Counted from the first letter of the stretch, positions 1 through 11,420 are shown. The stretch: 64,000 bases of DNA from Crambe crambe (GCA_963924555.1 OZ004581.1:5495338-5559337); one strand, 5' to 3'. Program-made: numbers and translations. Notes: generated from the letters alone by a model not told the origin.

Positions 1-298
1 GTCACTCCACCCCTGTATTGGAAGCCATTTTTATTTTGCATGCACATGTAGTCTCAAATTATAGTATTGTGCACGCTTAAGCAGAAAGCTAAGCTTCAGA
101 TAATAGTGCAGTAACATACAGGATTGTTTGCTGGATATATGATTGACCCCATTTCCTTCCTTCATCCCTACTTTTTTGAGCAATGATCATTTTCTTTTTC
201 TTCTTTTTTCACAGAAATATTTTTACCCTCATCCTGATTAAGTTCTAGGAGCTGGAAAATCATAAATCAAAACTAATTCTGTTTCTATATCCCCACAG
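1..298. other. Upstream intron with repeat-derived sequence
   Basis: No open frame is supported here. Bases 121-240 resemble one arm of the inverted-repeat element at 57333-57585 (shared words about TTGGCTGGATAT, CCATTTCC and a CTACTTTTTTGAGCAATG-like run), so this is probably an old half-copy. The stretch ends in a pyrimidine-rich run and CCCCACAG, which serves as the acceptor of the next exon. The start of the gene must lie to the left of the window. Confidence 0.5.
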
Positions 299-592
299 TG
301 TCCCCATTCAACCTTGACGGTCAATTCAGCATGCTTGCACTCTCCAAATTAGAGTATGCAGGAGTCCAGATCATGGCATCACTCAAGGCAATCCACAATC
401 AACTAACAGCACATATTGGAGTTAGTGTAGCTGCATACTACAGAGATCCTAAAGAGCATATTAAGCAGGCTTTCATTATGTGGAAGTCTGGAAGGAGCTG
501 TTTCCCTCCAACTTGGAAGTCACTACTATCTGTACTGAAGAACTTGAATTTAGAGGAACTGAGTCAGCAGATTAAAGATTACCTGTTCTTTG
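299..592 (+). CDS. Death-domain-like exon of Roc-COR gene (5' partial)
   Basis: This exon has acceptor CCCCACAG and donor GTGAGT at 593. It adds two bases to a codon begun upstream and leaves one base (phase 1), which joins the 3057 exon as a glycine codon. The roughly 97 residues are helical and end in a death-fold pattern (W-x-SG..., TWKSLLSVL, then a Leu-rich last helix LEELSQQI). The final exon of the same gene (6325-6656) has the same ending. In animals death folds recruit partners by homotypic contact; which partner is used here is unknown. Reading past the donor only reaches AT-rich intron sequence and a stop at 741. The call as a death domain rests on pattern recognition, not on a profile search. 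Confidence 0.7.
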
Positions 593-778
593 GTGAGTCA
601 GGGACTCAAGATTATTATTATTTTTGGGTTTATTTCCTAACCGACATAATTATACCAAATAGAAAAATATATATTATAAATTATTATGTTTCCAAAGGCA
701 CAAGTAGCTACACGTATTATGAATGCCAACTGGTCCATTGAATGCCAAATTGTGGAATTAAAAGTTAAATTGGCTTCC

Positions 779-822
779 TGTATAAACCATGGCTTGAAGT
801 GCCATGGTTTATACAAGCATTT
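779..822. repeat. Short near-perfect hairpin
   Basis: TATAAACCATGGC is followed about 7 bases later by its exact reverse complement GCCATGGTTTATA. It lies in the first intron of the Roc-COR gene. No transposon ends are visible around it. Confidence 0.7.
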
Positions 823-959
823 CTAGTGACAGTTGGACAACTGAAGTCAAAAGCACAGATAATCTGTGCAGTCGTGTAAACCATAGATATTCATATATTC
901 CCTAAAACAAACAAACAAAAAAGAAATACGTAATGTAAGGCCAGTATTAATGACATTCA

Positions 960-1165
960 TGTTTCTGGTCAGGATTTTTCCTCACAACCATGCGGGCGGG
1001 CAATAGTTATTATACCATCGTCGAAAATGTCCATTTTCTAGCCACAAAATTATCACAAATACAAGCACTTTAAATCTGCAGCAGCTCAGCTGAATAGCTG
1101 TGAATGTAATAATGGGATTTTGGTGCCAATTTCTCAATGTGGGCGGTTGACCAGAAACATGAATC
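960..1165. repeat. Dispersed repeat, sibling at 53268-53430
   Basis: Shared blocks include TCCATTTTCTAG, ATCACAAATACAAGCACT and GGTTGACCAGAAACATGAAT, in the same order at 53268-53430. Both copies lie in introns. Copies are diverged with small gaps, so this is an old interspersed repeat. Frames through it are chance. Confidence 0.6.
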
Positions 1166-1605
1166 AGAGAGTGCAGAATGGGCGTGGCTTCTCTCATTAG
1201 AACAATACAAGCTGGACTCTCTGTATCTCTTCTATTCTTGCTACAGCATCTGGAAAACAATGCAGAAGATGATGATGATATATCCGCTCAAACTCCTCCA
1301 GAACAGTGTCAACAATCGGCACCAGCTGCTGTCTAAATCCAAAATTTTTATGATTCGTTCATCATCTTCTTAGCAGGCTGTAACTTTATGATCCTTTCAC
1401 ATATGACATTCAAATTCATATCAACTTGTACAGTTATAACCACATAATGTGCTTTTACCATCGTTATCCACACAGTTTTCCTCCAAATAGTCACTCGTAT
1501 CGAACGACTTTTCATTATAAACAATACTATGTCAGCCATTTTGATGACATCATTTGCGCACGCACGTCTATCACGATCACTCCTCTCTCGTGAACTGTTT
1601 TGACA

Positions 1606-1700
1606 TCACCAGAACCCAACTTGACACTTGTTATAAATCATTTTTATATTTCACCTGAGTAGCCTCCCCCCTGTTTTGTTTTGCATAATTATGCCCTTTG
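1606..1700. repeat. Dispersed repeat, sibling at 30718-30830
   Basis: The two places share CACTTGTTATAAATCATTTT, an ACCTG.GTAGCCTCCC block and CCCTGTTTT.TTTTGCAT. No termini or target duplication were found, so the class is unknown. Confidence 0.55.
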
Positions 1701-1742
1701 GGCTTTAAAAAGTAAATAAACAAGTGAAGGGAAAAAATTTAT

Positions 1743-1982
1743 GAGGCCATGTAAGGTTAGTCTACCTATAGCAGTTTCTGTGAACAAACACCAAAATTAT
1801 GCTGCCTTCAATAATAATCCCTACATCACTGCCTAAACCAAGCAGGACACTTTTACACTAAACAATTGAGGCAGCTTGGTGGGAGGCAGTGATGTAGGGA
1901 TCATTATTGAAGGCAGCATAATTTTGAAGTTTATTCACAGAAACTGCTATAGGTAAAAGTACAGACTAACCCTACATGGCCT
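1743..1982. mobile_element. Palindromic MITE, arms about 95 bp
   Basis: The left arm (AGGCCATGTAAGGTTAGTCT..., through a block about CCTACATCACTGCCT) is repeated in reverse complement at about 1886-1982, ending AACCCTACATGGCCT. About 45 bases separate the arms. A half copy of the same element lies at 45301-45360. There is no coding capacity, so it would depend on a transposase supplied elsewhere. It lies inside the first intron of the Roc-COR gene. Confidence 0.75.
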
Positions 1983-1989
1983 TTTTATT

Positions 1990-2620
1990 TAGCATAATTT
2001 TTTCCCATTAACACTGGTCTAATGTAAATAATCAAAGTGCGTTTCTTCCCTGCGTACCTTCATCCTTCATCATGCTATTAACTTAGAGTGCCTTCATTTT
2101 GGACTACACATCAGGTCAGAAATTGGTACCATACAATCTAAGCAAGCAGAGTTCTTTAGTTTTCTCACCTGTAGCAGCAAGCCTTGATTGCAGATAGAGA
2201 TGAGACTCTGCTAACCAGTGTTTATGTGGTTCAGGTGAGTATCTAGTCAGCTTTAACTATCATCGGTATTAATAGCTAACATGACACTCAAAAAAAACAG
2301 ATAGGTCAAAATCAGCTGCTGTATCTAATATCAGGTTATGGCCTTCTTGCTTCAATGGAGGAGTATAGTAAAGAATACAATGTAGGCCATTCTGGAGGTA
2401 GGCCCAAGGGCACTGGATAATGTATAATAAGCACAAGTAACATGCACTGCATGCTGCTCTATTGGTATGCCAGTCAGGCTTGAAAAAAAAAAGAAAAAAG
2501 AAAAAAAAGAAAGAAAAAAAAAGGTACTCTGGGAAGAAATGCGCTTTGATTACATTAAATTAGATTATATTAGCTACATTTCTACTTGGTATTTATTTCA
2601 TTGGAGGGGGGAATTGATAA
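1990..2620. repeat. Dispersed repeat, sibling at 59145-59620
   Basis: Matching blocks in the same order at 59145-59620 include GTTTCTTCCCTG.GTAC, a TTTTGGACT.C.CATCAGGT block, TAGTCAGCTTTAACTATCAT and TATCAGGTTATGGCCTTC. Both copies are intronic. An A-rich run at 2484-2522 lies inside. The class is not clear. Confidence 0.6.
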
Positions 2621-3056
2621 TGCAAATGCATGATTGCTAGGTTTCCTGTTTAATAACTACGCACATCTATTTTCATTAGATCTTACAAACTGGTCTATTC
2701 TATAAGTGAGATTTGCATTTTTCTCAACAAATGCTGTAGTGTTACTGGCATTGTTACTGGCATTGTTTGAAATGCATTTTTCTGGCATAAAACTATGTTC
2801 CAGTGAGACACTCACTCTGCTGCCATCTTTGATCTTCAGACTGGGCAGTCACAAAATACTTTTCCTTGTGCTTGGGAATATCAAGTCTTGGCTTTTGGAG
2901 TGTTAGTTATGTGTCCTTGGCCTTGAGCTTTATGTCGCTTGCAGGCTAACAGTGACACTCAGGAAACTATTAAAAGCAAATTTTGACATGTCAATGCAGC
3001 CAGTCTAGCTATAGGAAATGGCTTGCTGCCATAACAGCTATTCTTTTATTATTCAG

Positions 3057-5356
3057 GTAATCAGTATTTGGCTGCCTACAACCAAATTCTCGCTACACAT
3101 GGCTCTCTCGATATTTTATACCTCAATATGCTCTTTGTTGGTCCGTCTCGTTTAGGAAAGACAACAGCACGTCGCCGCCTGACAGGAGAAATCATAGATA
3201 TCGATTCAGCTGGAGAATCTGAGCAGATCAGCACAGGGGTAGTCGAAACGGGACACAGTATTGTCGTTCGAAATATTTCTCACACCACAGCTGTGGTGAT
3301 GCCATCAGAGTGGTTTGCAACCAAAGACCTCACACATGAGGCACGCATACTCCTCCAATTCTTTCATCTTAAAAACCCTTCTCAAATTAGTGGAATAAAT
3401 GATCAAGAGGTGATTGATACTAATAGTAATACACCTCTTGAAGCAGATCAAGAAGTGATTGATGTGGATAGTAATTCACCTCCTCAAGTGGATATTGTAG
3501 CAGATCATAATTCACCACCTCAAGCTGAGCATAGTGGCAATTATTATTTAACTGCATCCAGATTTTTAAAGTCTATCAAAAGAAATGTTGCTAATTTTTT
3601 CCGTAAACATTTTGGAATTAGAAGAAGAGTCACGGGCATTAATTTAAATATGGAGGAGGAAAGAATTAATGATGACAAAGAAGTCAATACTGATTTGAAA
3701 GAAAATTTAGTGATGACTGATAATGAAATATTTGATTTTTTCCAAGATGCTGTTACCACCGATTGGGAGGAAGTCAAGTTTCTTTTGGAAAACACAGCTC
3801 TTCTTAATATGTCAGACACAGGTGGCCAGCCTGAGTTCATGGACATGCTTCCAGCACTCGTGATCGGTCCTGCCCTTTATCTCCTCTTTTGCAAGCTGAC
3901 TCAAGATCTCCAGAGCAGTTACAATGTATCTTACCTAAGTCCATCAGGTGAGTCCACCACACCAGTAGAGTCTACATACACTGTAGAGGAAGCGATATTC
4001 CAAGCTCTCTCTGCCATTGCTTGCCTCAAATCTGAAAGAAAAGAGGAAGGTAATAATCTTTTTTCTGATCTCATGGCTTCTCCACAATCTAAAGCCTTTA
4101 TCGTTGCCACTCACAAGGATTTAGTAAGTGAAGAACATATCACAAATTTTGATGCCAAACTTCAAAAGAGAATTCGAGCTACTGATTTCTACAGGGAAGG
4201 TCTTGTCCAATTTTCATCAGATAATCGTCTCATCCTTGCCATTGATAACAAAAGTGGAGGGGCAGAAGAAGTCAATATCCTTCGGAAATTTTTCGAAGAG
4301 CACATCCAGAAGCACTACAGGAAGATCAAAATTCCTGCAGCGTGGCTTGTGCTGAGTCTCTATCTCCGTAAGCAAGAAAAGAGGACTGTCAGCATTGAAG
4401 ATTGCTTTGTCTGGTCTCAGAAGCTGAACATGTCCACTGAGGAAACCAAGCTAGCCTTGTGGTTTCTCCACCATCGTGCCAGAACCCTGATGTACTTCCC
4501 CAACCTACCTGAGCTCCAGGACACCATCATTACTGACGTACAGATCGTTTATGACAGTGTGTCCAATCTGATTGTCAACACATTCAGGTTTGGTAATGTG
4601 GAAAAAGCAGCTTCTGAATGGTTCAGAGAGACAGGGCAGTTCTCTCTGGAGGATATCAGAAGAGCTACTGCCGACATCTCAGGTGACTACATACCACTGC
4701 TCCAACTGGTGAAGCTTTTGGAACACCTCAACATCATAGCTATCATAAAATGGCCTGAACCTGATCAATCCCAGGGCTCACATGCTAAGAGTTCTAAAGT
4801 TGTCTACTTCATGCCCTGTGTTCTTCAGAATGCTCTTAATAAAGATCTTCTCATTTTTGAAGAGGATGATTCCAATTCACTTCTTCCAGCTTCTTTGATG
4901 ATTCGATATGAAAGTGGGTTTGTACCCCTTGGTCTTTTTCCTGCTGCAATTGCTAATCTCGTTGGAAATGATTCATTCACATTGGTCATCAAAGGAATTA
5001 AGAAGAATCGAGTCCAGTTTCGATTTGGAGCTGATCGTGACAAGGTCACCTTCATATCTCGACCACACTACTATGAGATCCACATCACACGACCAGCAGC
5101 TGCTGTCACCAAAACACATGAAGTGTGTAGTGCTGTTCGAGAAATTATCGAGTCAGCGATCAAGACAGTCACTCCTCGCATGAACTATGCCTTCACTGTC
5201 AGCTATCAGCTTGCATTCGAATGTCCCTTGGGGAGGGACCACCTATGTGTGGTGGACAACAGAGAGACCTCTCCTCACATGATGGACTGTCTGTATGATC
5301 TCAAAGATCCCCAACCAGTAGAAATGCAGTGTCAGCACTTGGTGTGGTTCGGAAAG
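3057..5356 (+). CDS. Roc-COR GTPase exon (ROCO-like, death-domain protein)
   Basis: This large exon follows acceptor TATTATTCAG and ends before donor GTACAA (phase 0), giving about 766 codons. Counting residues from the TTG at 3068: P-loop GPSRLGKTT at 25-33, switch II DTGGQ at 250-254, and base-specificity motif THKD at 348-351. These are the hallmarks of a Roc (Ras-of-complex) GTPase. A COR-like region follows, with IPAAWLVLSLYL near 422, a winged-helix stretch ending FLHHRARTLMYFPNLPEL, and VVYFMPC near 580. The part after about 600 is beta-rich and unassigned. Between P-loop and switch II sits an unusually long insertion of more than 200 residues, acidic and repetitive near 110-155. Known Roc-COR proteins dimerise through COR and act as GTP-controlled switches; a role in stress or death signalling is inferred from the flanking death folds. 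No leucine-rich repeats or kinase domain are visible. Confidence 0.85.
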
Positions 5357-5436
5357 GTACAAGGTGGTGGTGTGTGAGCGTGTTTATATGATTGTATTGA
5401 CAACCATATTATTATTATTTGTTGTTTTTCCTGCAG

Positions 5437-5488
5437 CCTATGAATGACAATGTAGAGATTAGTGGACTGAATCCATTACATCAGTCAG
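5437..5488 (+). CDS. Linker exon of Roc-COR gene
   Basis: A 52-bp exon lies between acceptor TTTTTCCTGCAG and donor GTGAGT. It begins in phase 0, matching the previous donor, and encodes 17 residues (PMNDNVEISGLNPLHQS), leaving one base that completes an alanine codon with the next exon. It looks like a flexible polar linker between the COR end and the second death fold. The two phases agree on both sides, which supports an exon too short for simple open-frame detection. Confidence 0.65.
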
Positions 5489-5619
5489 GTGAGTTATTTC
5501 ACGTATTTAGTTATCAATATTCCTATGTTTGAAGAGATTACCTACTAGTTACTCGCACACTAAAAAGACACTGTTGGCACTACTGGACATTTGGTTATTT
5601 TATTCTATTATTATGGCAG

Positions 5620-5994
5620 CTCTTTGGGATGAAAATGTAACTATCAAAAGCTTGCAGCTAATTAATTACTTGGACCATGAAACTGGTGAGCACAGAGAAA
5701 TCCGAATCCTGGAGGACTTGGCTCCCTACTGGAAGAAGATAGCTGAGCTTGTTGGCATCCCACCTTATCGCATCAAATCCATAGCGAAGCAAGAGTCAGA
5801 TGTTGATTGCTTACGAGATGTGATTGGAGAATGGTTGGACAATGCTCCCCAAATGCCCCACTGCAAACGCTACTCAGAGAAATGGAGAGGCTTATACAAC
5901 TTGCTGAAGGACGGCCAGCAGGAAAAATTGGCAGCAGATTTAGAAGCATCTCTTAATGCTAAGAAATGTTCCATCTGTGGAAATTATGATGAAG
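5620..5994 (+). CDS. Second death-domain-like exon of Roc-COR gene
   Basis: The acceptor is ATTATGGCAG and the donor GTAGGT at 5995; phases 1 and 1 fit the neighbours. The 125 residues hold a six-helix death-fold pattern: LEDLAPYWKKIAELVGIPPY, then IKSIAKQ, DVDCLRDVIGEWL, then SEKWRGLYNLL and KLAADLEASL. The W-K-x-I-A-E-L-V-G and I-x-x-I signature is typical of death domains. A CSICGNYDEG tail contains a lone CxxC. The open frame can be read upstream to 5529, but this crosses the linker intron and is not supported. Function is presumably homotypic binding of a death-domain adaptor; no partner gene is visible in this window. Confidence 0.75.
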
Positions 5995-6324
5995 GTAGGT
6001 GGCTAAAATTTAGCTTCCTAAATAGTTTAATTACATGGTATCACATGATCACCATTTTTGATTCAGAAGCATTGCATCAATCTACATCAGCATTCAGCCA
6101 TTCAACTCTTCCTGCTTTGATAGAAACACACACTCCACAACGACCACAAGGTTCATATGAATGTCTTTGTCTGGTGGTATCAGTGATGTTGGAAGAGTTG
6201 AAGTGAATAACTATAGCTAATCTATCTTAGCTTATGTTTCCATCTCAGCATTAAAATGTGTAGCTATTCTCTAAGTGTCTCCTTTTAATTATCTGAATGA
6301 AACTTCATGGACCTTTAATTGCAG

Positions 6325-6656
6325 ACTCTTGCAGTCCTCCAACCATGATGGACATCATCTGCTTCCCTTTGCAAGACTCTAAAGTGGACTTGACTAAAGA
6401 AGTTGGAACAAAGTACCTTCAGTTCGGGATTCTCCTCCTGGAAGACCAGACTGGAGCACACATCAGTGCCCTTGAAAGAGAACTGATGAAGAATGCACAA
6501 GATATCAACTATCGAGTGTTTCAAGAATGGCTGCATGGGAAAGGGAGACAATCTGTGTCCTGGGAGACTCTGATTTCTGTGCTGGAAGATATTGGATTGA
6601 ACCAACTTGCTAAATCTATTAGAGGTGCTATTATTATTACTAAGTTTATTAGCTAG
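6325..6656 (+). CDS. Third death-domain-like, probable last exon of Roc-COR gene
   Basis: The acceptor is TTTAATTGCAG; two bases complete an aspartate codon from the previous exon. About 110 residues follow. The second half has the death-fold ending seen in the 299-592 exon: VFQEWLHGKGRQSVSWETLI, SVLEDIGLNQLAKSI. The frame runs to TAG at 6654-6656 (tail AIIITKFIS). A possible donor, GTGCTA, at 6625 would skip this tail, but it is weak and no matching downstream exon was found, so a terminal exon is preferred. No AATAAA is seen close by, which leaves the 3' end uncertain. With all exons the visible protein has about 1,100 residues. Confidence 0.65.
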
Positions 6657-7164
6657 TGACCTTTGCACATGCGCGTTATTTGAAGGGTGGGGCTAGTTTG
6701 TGGTGTGCATTATTTCCATCAAGTTGGAGAACTGTCTCGCGGAGTGTCTGCCTAACTAAATTTCAGAGTGAAGTAATTTGCAGGAACCATCTGTGAGCAA
6801 GAAACTTGTTATGTACATACCTATCGAAGACTGTTATATCAGTGATAGTTTCTAGCTTAATTATAAAGCATCCAGTGATCCATCCATCTGATCATGGAAC
6901 TAAAGACATGTCTTGACAGAGTGAGTGTGTCTGAGGAGAGCACTTATGATGATCATGCATTCTTCTCCCACTAACCACACACTGTCTCCCTTGATAGGGT
7001 TCCTGCACCATCTGAATGCCTGAGAACTACCCCCATATGTCTCAATTCCAATTCCTCCTCCCTGATGAACAAGTTGTGAGATGGCGGACTCACTCAGGTA
7101 CTCAGTCTGATCAGGTATGATAATCGGTATGTCTTCTAAATGCCCCCAATTATTTGGCCCACTA

Positions 7165-7525
7165 GATGGATGTTGAGACCCTTTACCCACTCTATCCTAT
7201 AAAGTGGCAGTGCAGGAACTGTCTATCCATAAGTTCAGAGAGGTTGTCATTTTACAGATGGGAAGGTCCTTTAACTTGTTGATCTTCCATGGATCTCTGT
7301 ATTACTGTAGATACTAATGAACTCTTTGCATGAAGACATGTCCTGACTTGCATTGTTGTATTTGGAGAGAAGTTCAGACATTAACCACATCCATTCTATA
7401 CTGAAAAAGTGCTTGATAAAAACAGCACTTGAAATACTTAACAGCCTGACATAGACAACTTCCCTGTTCATTGCAACCATTTTTTCCTTCATCTAGTTGA
7501 ATTTCCTATTAATAACTACGTATTG
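7165..7525. repeat. Direct duplication, copy 1 (copy 2 at 8932-9231)
   Basis: Both copies contain TTGAGACCCTTTACCCACTC, CATTTTACAGATGGGAAGG, TTAACCACATCCATTC and CACTTGAAATACTTAACAGC in the same order and orientation, about 1.75 kb apart. Copy 2 has lost several short stretches. Neither contains a credible open frame. Confidence 0.75.
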
Positions 7526-8012
7526 GTCAGAACTCAAATTATAAATATTGTCCTCCCCATTGTCATGGTTTGAGACCCAAGCTTTAACGGGCATCCATTA
7601 ATTTTATTACACATGCACACACCCTTCATCTGATGTTACATATGACACAGTACTATTATTATGGTATGACACAAGGGCTGGGTGGCAGTATAGAATTTTG
7701 CCTGGTACTCGATTGCCTGTTGTTATCTCAGTGAGTGATGGTCTAAATGACTGCTTAGGCTGATACCCTGGTACCTCTTTTTCTTGGGACTGGTGAAGTG
7801 TTAATCATGTAGACTATAGTATAGGGATGTGTCTCACTCCTAGTTTACTCCACAGCCACCAGTTTCCTATTGTAGTATAGTCAAAAGGTCCTGGATAATG
7901 AACTTTTCTTCAGTGAATAATGTAAAATTTTCATATTAATCTACAGCTCACTCTTAATTAATTGTAACACTAATAGCACTAATAACAGTCCTAAGGTGGC
8001 CAAACCACCTAT

Positions 8013-8042
<30 letters not shown>
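8013..8042 (+). repeat. Homopolymer poly(G) tract, 30 bases
   Basis: An uninterrupted run of 30 G follows CAAACCACCTAT and precedes AATTTCCTAAAAAATT. Long C or G runs also lie at 15411-15438, 29887-29911 and about 45114-45129. Exact length is unreliable in any assembly. Confidence 0.85.
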
Positions 8043-8043
<1 letters not shown>

Positions 8044-8394
8044 ATTTCCTAAAAAATTAATAATAATAATAATATTTTTTGCACTGTATAAACAAACACT
8101 GCATTTCAGAATAATAGCTACTTTAGAAAACACAAATCTTATGAATCTGTTCTCCATCATCCTGAGCAAGTATCTTTTCAGGACTTGCTTACTATTAAGG
8201 TTGTCTGAGTTGACATAGTTAAAAGAGCTATCATTCCAAGCATATGTGGGAATAAAGCTAGCTAGCTCTCTTATGTGTGGTATAACTTGATATGCAATCT
8301 AATTGGGATATGGTTTTTAATTTTTGACTCTAGTTTACCTGATGGTGAGACTTCCACTAAGTGACTGGCTAGCCAAGTGTAGTGTTAATTACAG

Positions 8395-8640
8395 TACGTA
8401 AGAATTTTATCATGCTATAGATGAACAATAGCAAAGCATGATATAATAGCTCAAATCACAATTTTTTTTTGTCATTTACCATTAATTTTAATGCACATGC
8501 AGAGGTCTAAAAATGATAGACGTGGCTTTTCTCTCTTGATAACTAAGGCTTGCTGTGGAATATTAGTTTTTTGGGAGGTTAATGATGTACTATAGTTATT
8601 GGCTATCAGTGCATTACCCATGATTTCATTTCAGTGTTAT
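8395..8640. repeat. Three-copy dispersed unit, copy 1
   Basis: Core words TATAGATGAACAATAG, ATGCACATGCAGAG.TCTA and GGAATATTAG followed by ATTTCAGTGTTATG recur at 10078-10315 and 11205-11400. Copies are in the same orientation but the spacing varies, so this is not a simple tandem array. Confidence 0.7.
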
Positions 8641-8931
8641 GAGAACTTTTTGGATGGGGAAATTGTTAAATACCTCAAAGAATCTATTACTTATCTGAGC
8701 CCACCTATTCTTTGGATGGTGGGACCACTTAAATCATTAGCTAGCTATGTCAACTCTGATGACTTGTGTGGTTGGTTTCCAATCATGGCCATTCAGTGGC
8801 AGTGATTATTTCATTAGTGTAGCTAATAGCTTATTATTACATGGATTTCTAATTACCTATTACCTTACAGCCACTAGTTCCCTATCCAGTTAGAATGGGT
8901 CCTGCTCTATCTCCAGCTGTTTGTGTCCTTA

Positions 8932-9231
8932 ATGTTGAGACCCTTTACCCACTCTATACTAGCTGTAGTTCAGCTTCATTTTACAGATGGGAAGGTGTCC
9001 TTTAATTTGTTGATCTCCCTGGTCCAAGGATGGATCTCTGTGTGCCCTTGAAGACATGTTGTCCTGACTTGCATTATGGATTAGAGAGAAGTTCAGGCAT
9101 TAACCACATCCATTCCATACTAAAAAATGCTTGATAAAACAGCACTTGAAATACTTAACAGCCTGACATAGACAACTTTCCTGTTTATTGCAACCTTCAT
9201 CTAGTTGAATTTCCTATTAATAACTACGTAT
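8932..9231. repeat. Direct duplication, copy 2 of 7165-7525
   Basis: Same word order as the first copy, ending in the shared CCTATTAATAACTACGTAT. It is shorter by several deletions. Confidence 0.75.
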
Positions 9232-10077
9232 GGGATGAGGACTGTATGTCCAAACAATAACCACCTCATGTATATCCAGCACTGTATTATTTAGTTCTCT
9301 CTCCCTTGATAGGGCTTCTGAATGTCTGGGAACCTACTCCTGTACGTCTTCATATTTGAATTTAACCCCCTCCACCCCTTCCTCCCTGGTGAGCAGGTAT
9401 TGGAATGAGATTGTAAGTTGACTGGTCAGAACAATAATAATTGTCCTCCCTTGGGACTGGTGAAATGTAATAATCATTGGTAGGGATAATGTGAGGGATG
9501 TGGCTTTTATTGAACTGCCTTTCATTCGCAACATCTAAGTCAATACAGGCCTGGAGTCCTTATGGGATCATACCAATAATAATTTGATATATTATGGTTG
9601 TGTGAGGATCTGGCATAAATATTATTATTGGTGTTGATGAAACACTTATGGCTTGTAACAGTGTATAAAGATCACGAAGTACATATTGCATGGAATTTTG
9701 GCAATAGTGTAGCCCAGTCTCACGATCCAGGTGACCCTTTACCTCTTAACACACAAGGGCTGGGTTCTTCCAGGTAAACTTGCCCCTTGGTTGGGTATTC
9801 TTCATGTAACCTAGAATGAAGTCTGGTTCAGCCTCTAGGTGAACCTGCTCCTTGGTCAGCCATCAGGTGAACTAGGGTTAAATCAAAGGCTGATGGAGAA
9901 GAAAAAAATTGATTCGTATGATTTCAGTAGTTATTGTCTGAATTGCAGTATTTGTTTATACAGTGCAATTTTTTAGGGGAGGCAAGGAAGGCAATTCATA
10001 AAGTGCAAAAGGGTCACTTAAGTTCCTCATAGTGTGTATTTCTACTCCTCCCTATTAATGGATTCTAGTACCAGGAT

Positions 10078-10315
10078 TTCTATGCTATAGATGAACAATA
10101 GCAGAGCATGATAATAATATTATAATAGCTCAAATCACAAAATTTTTGTCATTTACCATTTAATGCACATGCAGAGATCTAAGAATGATAGACCTGGCTT
10201 CCTATCTTGATAACTGACCCCTGTTGTGGAATATTAGGGGTCAATGATGTCCTATAGTTATTCGCTATCAGTGCATTACTACATATTCCCACCATTTCAT
10301 TTCAGTGTTGTGTTT
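10078..10315. repeat. Three-copy dispersed unit, copy 2
   Basis: Contains TGCTATAGATGAACAATAGC and the same downstream words as the 8395 copy, followed by a TAGTGTGGTGTGGGGGAGA block that is also shared with the 11205 copy. Confidence 0.7.
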
Positions 10316-11204
10316 TATTAGTGTGGTGTGGGGGAGACAGTTAAGTGGCTGCACATCAACCACACAAGTTATCAGAGTTGACATAGCTTGCATGTTTGTT
10401 ACAATTTGGAGTTATCTCAGTGAGTGATGGTCTTAACACACAAGGGGCCAGCTCAAAGTGTTTTCAGTCCTTCAGTCCTCTCTTTCAGGTGAACTTGCCC
10501 CTTGGTTGGGTATTCTTCAGAAGAACTACCCTATCTGGTTCAGTCTCTAGCTAGGTGAACTTGCTCCTTGGTCAGCCATCAGGTTGAAAATTAAAACCAC
10601 ATCCCAATGATGTGGTTGGACTTTCCTCATGAGTACATAGCTAGATTAAGGATTAAGTACTGTCCATTGCAGGTTGGTTGTCAGGAAGGTTTGGGGAATA
10701 GGTGGATACCATTTGTCCTATGGTTTACACAACTGCATGGATTGTATAGGACATGAAAGGATCGGGTTTCTTAGGTCCTTGTAAGCCACTACCTATTTCT
10801 CATTCCTTACTGACAACCATCCTGAAATCTACAGTAAATGAAAAAACCAAATTAGACTGCATATCAAGTTACACCACACAAGAATCTTTCCCCTCAGCTC
10901 ACGCATGAGTAGAGCTCACTAGTTAGTGAGAAAACCAACACATTCTTGGGATGATTGCTGCCAAAAAGCATTAACCATGTCAAGACTCATGTTTATACAG
11001 TGAAAAAAAGAAAAAAAATTAGGGGAGGCAAGGAAGGCAATCCCCCCACAGGTGATTTTGGCCTTAAATGGAATGTTACAATTAATTAAGAGTGAGCTGT
11101 AGATTAATTAGCTAATAAAAAAAATTATTGCAATGTCATTATTATTATTATTATTCACAGTAAGTCAGTCCTTATTGATGGATTCTAGGACCAGAATTTC
11201 TATT

Positions 11205-11420
11205 TTATCATGCTATAGATGAACAATGGCAGAGCATGAGAGCTATAATAGCAAAATGTTCGTAATTTTAATGCACGTGCAGAGGTCTAAGAATGATCTT
11301 GATAACTGAGCCCTGCTGTGGAATATTATGATGTGCTATAGTTATTGGCATTACTACATATCATTTCAGTGTTATGTTTTATTAGTGTGGTGTGGGGGAG
11401 ATAGTTAAGGGTGGCTGCAC
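11205..11420. repeat. Three-copy dispersed unit, copy 3
   Basis: Begins TTATCATGCTATAGATGAAC and carries the TTAGTGTGGTGTGGGGGAGA block. It is more deleted internally than the other two copies. Confidence 0.65.
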
